Origin: Trifolium pratense
Lineage: Eukaryota; Streptophyta; Magnoliopsida; Fabales; Fabaceae
Reading direction: 5' to 3'
DNA length: 64,000 nucleotides
Assembly: GCF_020283565.1 (NCBI RefSeq)
Contig: NC_060061.1
Coordinates: 35,315,362-35,379,361, forward strand
The notes beneath the pieces are model-generated. The model was not told the DNA's origin. It did no database searches and saw only the letters and a list, made by a program, of their open reading frames with translations. A program made the translations under genes and the position numbers. Of the stretch, positions 57,330 to 64,000 are shown piece by piece. Each line of letters opens with the position of its first letter. Within the stretch, counting starts at the first letter, position 1.

Positions 57330-57645
57330 AAATTGTTCTTCATTTAGTTGTTGGTACGTGGTACTGGATTCCGTGTTGGCGACCGTTCCATTCGCCACTT
57401 TGAATCCTAATTGCTCTATGCAGATTACCACTATTCTCTTTTTTCTTTTAACTTGGTTTCGTACCTGTACGCGGGTTCGCTGGGTTCCGCTCGAGATGTG
57501 TGCTTGTTTGTTAGGATTGATTGGGACTGATTTGTTTTAACACGATGTATTTTTTTATACTTGTGTTAGGTTTAATGTCGCCCCAATCTTGTATCTCTTT
57601 GTTTTATTTATTATATATTTTCTTTGGCTTAAAAAAAAGAAAAAA
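57330..57645 (+). mobile_element. Probable LINE 3' end
   Basis: The GC content is higher than in the flanks. The 3' part reads like a plant LINE tail: a short coding remnant ending at 57540, a T-rich 3' untranslated region, and TTCTTTGGCTT followed by an A-rich tail (57630-57645). No target duplication was identified. Confidence 0.4.
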
Positions 57646-58003
57646 AGAGAGAGTAATAAATAGTTAAGGGTATAATAGAAAAAATAGCATTAAATGTCTC
57701 ATTGATAATATAAAGCGACAATATTGTGGTATAATTTTTTTCCCCAAAGTGACATATATTGTGGTACGGAGGGAGTTATACATCATCATAAACCAAAAAA
57801 AATAAATATATACATTATATCACTAATAGTATTGTATTTTAGTTTGAGTTTCAATTGAATATATTTAATTTATAGTCCATGCAAATTTATATTTTTTGTC
57901 TTTACAGTATTTGTTACATCTCCTTTATGTAAAATTAGTATTTTTTTTTTGCGTGTGTTTGATCCATGAAGTTAATTTTATGGTACTATGCTGTCAAATG
58001 TTA

Positions 58004-58107
<104 letters not shown>

Positions 58108-58400
58108 TTGCAATTATATAGTCAAATTAAATTTGCCTATTTGATTAAAATCAGATGATCTAAAATTAAAATAAAAAAATTTGTTATTTTTTTTAAAAAA
58201 ATGTTTGATCTTAATAAGGGAGTCATATTTGATCGGATTGCATGACTGCATGCTGTTTTGAATTAATGCAATTCAGATACAACTTTTTTACAAGCAATTC
58301 ATCTTAATAAGTCAAATACAAAAATACAGTAAATCTTAAGAGTATTAGTAACACAAGGTGAGATGAATAGTTTAAATAGTTAAATTAAGAGTTTTAAAAA

Positions 58401-58588
58401 AAGGCAAATGCTAAATAGTGCCCCGGGGCACTATTTAAGCCCTTAAATAGTAAGTTTTTTATAGAATTTTTATCGGAATGCGTAAAGTCAACGCATTGGA
58501 AATTGTAATATTTAACTTTTTGAATAAAAAGTTTCTTTAAATGAAATGCTTAAAGAGTGCCCCGAGGGCACTCGTTAGCAAGACCCTT
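58401..58588. mobile_element. MITE with 40-bp GTGCCCCGGGGCAC-type inverted ends
   Basis: AGTGCCCCGGGGCACTATTTAAGC at the left matches the complement of GCTTAAAGAGTGCCCCGAGGGCACT at the right, and the match continues outward through GCTAA to AAGG/CCTT. The end itself contains a self-complementary GTGCCCCGGGGCAC. The superfamily is uncertain (Mutator-like or other). Confidence 0.65.
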
Positions 58589-59150
58589 AAAAAAAATAGT
58601 TGAATTAAGGGTTAAATCAGCTGGATGTACTAAGAGGAGTAGTCCATACTAGATGGATCATGATGCTCTAATGTAGTTAGAGCACACAATTATACACCTA
58701 TACATTGTAGCAAATCTCACCCATCTATTTTAAAATAGTCGATTTCAAAATCAGCATAGTAGAAAAAAATCTTAACAATTAATTTTAGACATGAGGGTCC
58801 TAATTAAAAACAGCGTGAAAACTACGTGGAACTGAAGATCAAACACAAAACCTATAACATGCTATTCAAATTCCTCGGTCCCAACCACTAGACCAATCTT
58901 GTATTTTTATGTAATTTCTAGTTGGCGCCCAATGGAAAAAGAAAGACTTTTTGGTTTTGAAGCATGTGACAAGTGACGTGGCAGTAGTCTTCATTTCTAG
59001 CACTATTATTGTCTTCTTCTTCTTCAAGTTCTCTTTAGAAACATTTTTCAACCTCTACACTCACCATAGTAGCAGTAGTACACAACTAAACAAACACTCA
59101 TCACTTTTTGTTTCAACTAATGACCGATAATTGAATTGAATTTGACGAGA
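58589..59150. other. Upstream region of the PSK SIMULATOR-like gene
   Basis: No gene. 58840-58910 resembles a decayed minus-strand SINE (AAATTCCTCGGTCCCAACCACTAGACCAATC). The last about 150 bp is probably promoter and leader of the gene that starts at 59151. Confidence 0.45.
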
Positions 59151-62100
59151 ATGGAAACTGCTTCAAATTCAAAGATTCAATTATTCACAATTTGGTTTTC
59201 TCAACTCTTTGGAGGTCTTTGTTCTAGGTCCTCTCAAGTTGACCGCGTCTTCGCCACCAACTCCGATGCCGATTCCGATGCCAACAACAACACCGCTCAT
59301 TTCACCGCACCGCCTCAGGTACACCGTCAAACCATGGACAGAAATCCTCCCGGACTCACCTCCGATGAAGTTTTCTACGACGGAATTCCACGCTACGCTG
59401 CTAAGGTACTACTTTAACCGTTTTTTCTATTGATATGATATTAGGATCGATCCTACTAGTTTATTTATTTTATTGAGAGTGATTAATTGTTTTGAAATTA
59501 GGATCATCATTTGCAATTATTTGGTTATCAGTTGACTTGTTAGGAAGGATTTTTTGCTGCTGGAAACTAAATTTTTTACTACTAAAGATGAGTGTTGATG
59601 TGATTTGAGTTGATATTATTGTAATTACTAGTATTACTTTGGAGGTGGGGGTTTCTAATTGGGATTTAGGGTTTGTTTATTACTAATGTCAAGTTTGAGA
59701 TTTGCGTTTATTATATTTCTAATTGTGTTTACTGTCCCTGTTTATGTATCTAAGCTTGAGGCTCCAAATTAGGTTGCTTGTCGTGATAAGGAAATTGTTC
59801 CTCTCAAGTGCATTGGATGCCAACATATAATTTATAACATTTCGTGGGATTTATCGCCTTAGTTTAAGATTTTAGGCAAGTTGGTCCTTGACTTAAGAAA
59901 GCTTCTATGACTCAGTGTTTACCAGCTATTATGCCTAATTAAAATGAATTGTAAGACAAGCTAAAACAGGCTTATGCATTGTTTATGAATCAATCTTTAA
60001 GGGTTTTGGTGGGAGGAAGCTTGTATAACAGTATTCATTGGTTTGTGTCTAAATGGAATTATATGTAGGAGAGTAATGAAAATATCATATACTAAGATCT
60101 TTCTATTTTAGGTCTCCACAGTTGGTTCGCGCCTGGGACGAGCTGGATTGGGGAAGGCGGTGGAGGTTTTGGATAATCTTGGGAGCAGCATGGCAAATTT
60201 AAATGCTGGCAGTGGGTTTGTTTCTGGAGCTGCAATGAAGGGGAGTGAAATTTCCATCTTAGCATTTGAGGTTGCAAACACGATTGTTAAAGGTTTTCAT
60301 CTACTGCAATCTCTTTCCACAAAAAGTATTAGGCATCTTAAAGAAGAAGTGCTTCTTTCAGAGGCTGTGCATGATTTAGTGTCAAAGGATAAGGATGAGC
60401 TTCTTAGGATTGTTGCCGTGGACAAGAGGTAAGTATTGGATTAATTAAATAACTTACGTGTTTTGTTTTGTACTTCCATGACTCCTTAAAGTATAATAGT
60501 CAGTTGTATATGATTTGGGTTTTGTTGTCAGGCAGGAGTTGAAAGTTTTTTCTGATGAGGTGATTCGTTTTGGAAATCGTTCAAAGGATCCACAGTGGCA
60601 CAACTTAGACCGTTACTTTGAGAAGTAATATAAATTGTACTTACTCATTCATCTAGCCTTTCATTTGTCTTCAAAACATATTTAGCCTTTCATATATTTA
60701 TTATTAGCCATCTTTTTTGTTTTACATTTTAGGATTAGCAAAGAGTCAAGTTCTCAAAGACTCTCAAGAGATGAGGCAGAATCAATAATGAAACAATTGA
60801 TGACTTCGGTCCAATTTACAGCTGTGAGTGCATTCCCTTATGTCACCAAATAAAATACTTAGCTTTGCATGACGACTGATAGTTGCGGTTAAATTAAGTT
60901 ATAGATGATTGTCCCCGATCGCATTTTATATGCAAGAGCCGGGGTTCAAACCCCGAACACTCCACTTATTCACATTAAGGGTCAAATTCTAGCCACTAGG
61001 CTAATTGACAAAAGGAAAGTTTATAGATGATTACTTATTGTACCCCTCCTTCAACACTGTTAAACAGTTGAGTGAATGTTCCCAAATAGGAAATATTATA
61101 TAAGATTTCCTTTTTTTCAATTTTCCAAACAATGTAGGTTTTTTCTAACATGAACAAGTCTTGCATGCACCACATATATGAACCGTAAGATTAAAGTTTC
61201 ATAGATCTTATAATTATAAAGAACCATATGTACTGTATATCAACACTCTCTTTGGAGCTACCGATTTGAGCTTCCTCCCACTTCCGCCATTGTTGCACCG
61301 TCAGCCACCCACGACCCTTAACCGCCACCCTCTGCCCTTAATTTGTTTTTTGTACATTGAGCCCTTAATTTTTTTTGTACGTTGAACAAGAAATATACAA
61401 GCAGTGGGTTATTACAAAAAGTTTTGTTTCATCAACTATTTTCCTAAGAACATTCTTACTGCAATTCCTTGATCCCAAAAGAGCAAGTTCATATTTTTAG
61501 GGTGAATCTCATGTTTTAAGATTTATTTTTGGCCCAAATCCAATTTGTGAATGTCTCAAGTCCTTATCGTAGTGCATTAAAAAATCATATGTAGAGGAGA
61601 AAAATCTAAAAGAACGTGAAAAAAACAGATTTACCTTTTTGAGGAGAAATAATAACAGATCTAAAATGAATAGCAAAAATTTGATTTTGAATGAACAGGA
61701 AAAAATCTGGTTCACAAGAACGAGTATCTATTTGACTGTCTTGGAGTCCTCTCAAAATTGATTCTTGGGTAATATTTGATACATAGAAGGGTATTTAGTG
61801 GAGGCAGAGGGTGACACTGTTCCGATTAGGCAACCATGGTTTATCATAAATTTGGTGCGGCTCTATCATCCAATGGTAAAAAAAAAGGATTGTGCACCAT
61901 GCACAACTTAGTTGACTTGTCACGGTGGACTCCACCAACAATGTATTATTGGAATCCACCAACAATTTATTAAGTTTTAATATACAGTGATTTTTATGCT
62001 CCATGCATTTTCCTTTTATTCAACATAATTTTTAATGAGGGATTATTTATTTGTAAATGAATTTGGCAAATCAAATTTTCTGTGACCACAGGATTTGTAC

Positions 62101-64000
62101 CACGAACTTCATGCATTGGATAGATTTGAACAGGATATTGAGCATAAGGGTGAAGAGGAGGATCAAAGAGGTAATTGTGGGATATCACCAATGTGCGTGA
62201 TATAATATGTTACTCTAAACTTAACCTAAAACCCAGAAGAGATCTTTTCGAGTTATAATCATATTCATAAATGAAGAATAATTTTGATATTGATATTTTT
62301 TCTTCCCGAAGTTCAGTAATAAATTAGATTGTGATACATGTGTGGAACCTGAGGACTACGTTCACAATCACATTGATCATGTAATTAGTTCTGAAATATT
62401 AAAAAAGATACATGCTAATATTAAAATACTTTTTTGCGTAGAACTTTGAAATGGATATAATAACTTGATATCTATGTTATCCTCTAGCTTATCCTATTTT
62501 GTTATTCTGTTATGAATGCTTTCTTTATTTGTCATAGATTATCATTCAAAGCCATTCTTATTAAAGTGTAACAATGTATATACTGTATAGAGCGATTGCG
62601 GTTACCACATAGCACCTACTTTTGGTTTTCACTGATATTTTTTTTAATAAAAAATTGGAGCCAGAACAATGTATTATTGTTGAGAATGGAATTCTAAAAG
62701 GATGGACGATTGCTTACCCGTATTAAATACTTTTGAAGAAATAGTCGCAGCTATCAGCAACCCATAAGTTTGTCCATGCAGTATATTAAGCAGTATTTGT
62801 TCATGTTAGTCTCTTATCTCATAGTCTCTTATCTCCTATATATAATTTGACCTTCAGTATTGCTTTTCCCCTTATAGGTGATAACCTTGCATTCTTGAGA
62901 GCTGAAATTAAAAGTCAAAAGAAGCAAATTAAACATTTAAAGAAAAAATCACTCTGGTGTAGAAGTTTGGAGGAGGTAACTACAGATTACTTCTTGATGT
63001 GTTCATCTCACCCCTCAATATCCTCCTCCCCATTTGTTTAATTCTCTACTAGACTTTCATTGTGTGTCTGACCCACATGTAAATTGGTAATACTAAAGAT
63101 AACTCATTCTCAAATCAAAAAATGAGAAAAACTGAGTATAACTCATAATCTAATGGATTGCAGGTTATTGAGAAGCTTGTAGACATTGTCCATTTTTTAC
63201 ATCTGGAGATAAGCAATAACTTTGGCAGTGCAGGTCTGTCTGTAACCACTGAAAGTCATTTATACTGTTTGTTTCACTTGATTAATGTAATTACTTTTAG
63301 TTCTTATTGCTATGATGATTTAATAAACCATTTGCTAGCTACTATGGAAATATCAGACATGTTACACTGTTTGCCTTATTTTGTAATTGATAAATTTTAA
63401 ATCTGGAAGGAATAAAAAGTGTCTGCTTTTTGGGAGCAGTTGCAGCACCATACGTTTTTAATCTCACCAAGTTATTGTTGCAATCAGTTTGTACTGAAAG
63501 ATGTATTTTGCTTCACACTTTTAATGTTGTTTATTCATGGATACCTGAAGATGGCCAAAAGCCAATAATTGGAGACATTGGCAACCACCAAAGGTTGGGC
63601 CCTGCAGGTCTTGCTTTGCATTATGCAAACATAGTGCTTCAAATTGATACCCTTGTAAGTCAATCTATGTTACTGTATCTATTTCATTCCATGACTATTT
63701 ATTTTGCACCTTACCCTGAATCAGGTGAAAATCTTATTGAGTTTCTAGAAATGCTTCTCTTGTTTTTAAGTATTTGATTTCTTCTGTGCTACTTGCGCAT
63801 TCTGTTATTTTCCTTCTGTTACTTTCACTTTCAGATTTTGTGTTGTTGGAATAAAGTAAATTTCACTTCTTTTTTTTTTAGAGAGAAAACAACCACAATT
63901 CTGTTTTGTATTGATGAGCATTGTACTGAGTTCATGTTGATGCTTTCAGGTAGCCAGGTCTATTTCTATGCCTGCGAATACAAGGGATACATTGTATCAA
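59151..64000 (+). CDS. PSI: PSK SIMULATOR-like protein (DUF3475/DUF668), 5' part
   Basis: Exons 59151-59405, 60112-60428, 60532-60624, 60733-60823, 62092-62170, 62878-62975, 63164-63233, 63551-63654 and 63950-64000 join in frame to 386 codons. The gene runs off the window. PSI proteins promote growth and act with phytosulfokine signalling. The N-terminal DUF3475 starts at ISILAFEVANTIVKG and continues through LLQSLSTKSIRHLKEEVLLSE, DELLRIVAVDKRQELKVFSDEV and PQWHNLDRYFEK. A linker contains LYHELHALDRFEQD, RAEIKSQKKQIKHLKKKSLW and EKLVDIVHFLHLEI. DUF668 begins at RLGPAGLALHYANIVLQIDTL and continues with SMPANTRDTLYQ. The usual N-terminal MGG myristoylation signal is not present: the first Met is at 59151 in METASNSK. 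Intron 4 holds a SINE-like repeat. Confidence 0.93.
60905..61015 (+). mobile_element. SINE-like repeat in intron 4 of the PSI-like gene
   Basis: A perfect B-box core in GGGGTTCAAACCCC (60941-60954), itself palindromic, lies between GCAAGAGCC and GAACACTCCACTTATTCAC. The sequence continues with GGGTCAAATTCTAGCCACTAGGCTAATTGAC, which on the minus strand reads like a tRNA A-box region. The two possible box orientations leave the direction uncertain. Confidence 0.45.

Larger units (their letters stand above)
56456..57775. repeat. Long imperfect inverted repeat (two MITE-like arms of about 130 bp)
   Basis: 56456-56586 and the reverse complement of 57647-57775 align over their length. Shared parts include GCTTTA(C/T)ATTA, CATTTAATG(T/C)TATTTTTTCT and TTATACCCTTAA. 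The right arm has a MITE-type CTCCCTCCGTACCACAATAT end; the left arm is more decayed. The pair encloses about 1.06 kb with a Stowaway element, microsatellites, another MITE and a LINE tail. It is either one large element with long inverted ends or two MITEs of one family in opposite orientation. Confidence 0.6.

Overview
This window is a piece of a plant nuclear chromosome. It is AT-rich, its genes have short exons with GT-AG introns, and much of the rest is transposable elements. Gene families and repeats (a Sirevirus-type Copia element, tRNA-derived SINEs, Stowaway-like MITEs) fit a legume such as Medicago, Trifolium or a relative. The species assignment is an inference.

Layout. From 1 to about 13.2 kb there is almost only repeat DNA: a Copia 3' end (2112-2727, minus), a 5'-truncated LINE (2728-3784), two tRNA-like SINEs, a MITE with TTA duplications, a Helitron helicase relic, a LINE with a 16-bp target duplication and an 856-codon ORF (7591-10441), a decayed LINE carrying a 92-bp retroposed insert, and a solo LTR with its 5-bp duplication (12862-13178). 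From 13.8 to 19.6 kb lies a minus-strand bystin-like gene of 8 exons. Its first intron was split by a 2.2-kb non-autonomous LTR element only 9 bp from the splice acceptor. From 20.7 to 30.5 kb is a complete Sirevirus-like Copia element with LTRs, primer site, gag-pol, an env-like reading frame and polypurine tracts. It is disabled by three nonsense codons and one frameshift. Helitron-type ends lie just before and just after it.

From 31 to 40 kb an aspartic protease gene (36318-37685, minus) is preceded by a broken partial copy. The broken copy arose by tandem duplication followed by a 2.75-kb internal deletion. ARGLU1 (40881-42552, minus), an unnamed plant-specific four-exon gene (44772-47207, plus), a tRNA-His(GTG) gene (47476-47547, minus), a three-exon histone deacetylase pseudogene fragment (48407-49039), a complete nine-exon NIPA magnesium transporter gene (49707-54490, minus) and the 5' part of a PSK SIMULATOR-like gene (59151 to the window end, plus) make up the right half. 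Between 54.5 and 59.1 kb lie MITEs, microsatellites and a long inverted repeat.

The host genes do not form a pathway. They are ordinary neighbouring plant genes: ribosome assembly, splicing, secreted protease, metal transport and growth signalling. No undescribed defence or metabolic system was found. The best leads are the element-disrupted bystin intron, a recurrent palindrome in the Sirevirus, the protease duplication-deletion, and several small retroposons with intact target duplications. Exon boundaries were set by eye from frame continuity, splice sites and remembered family features, without alignment.
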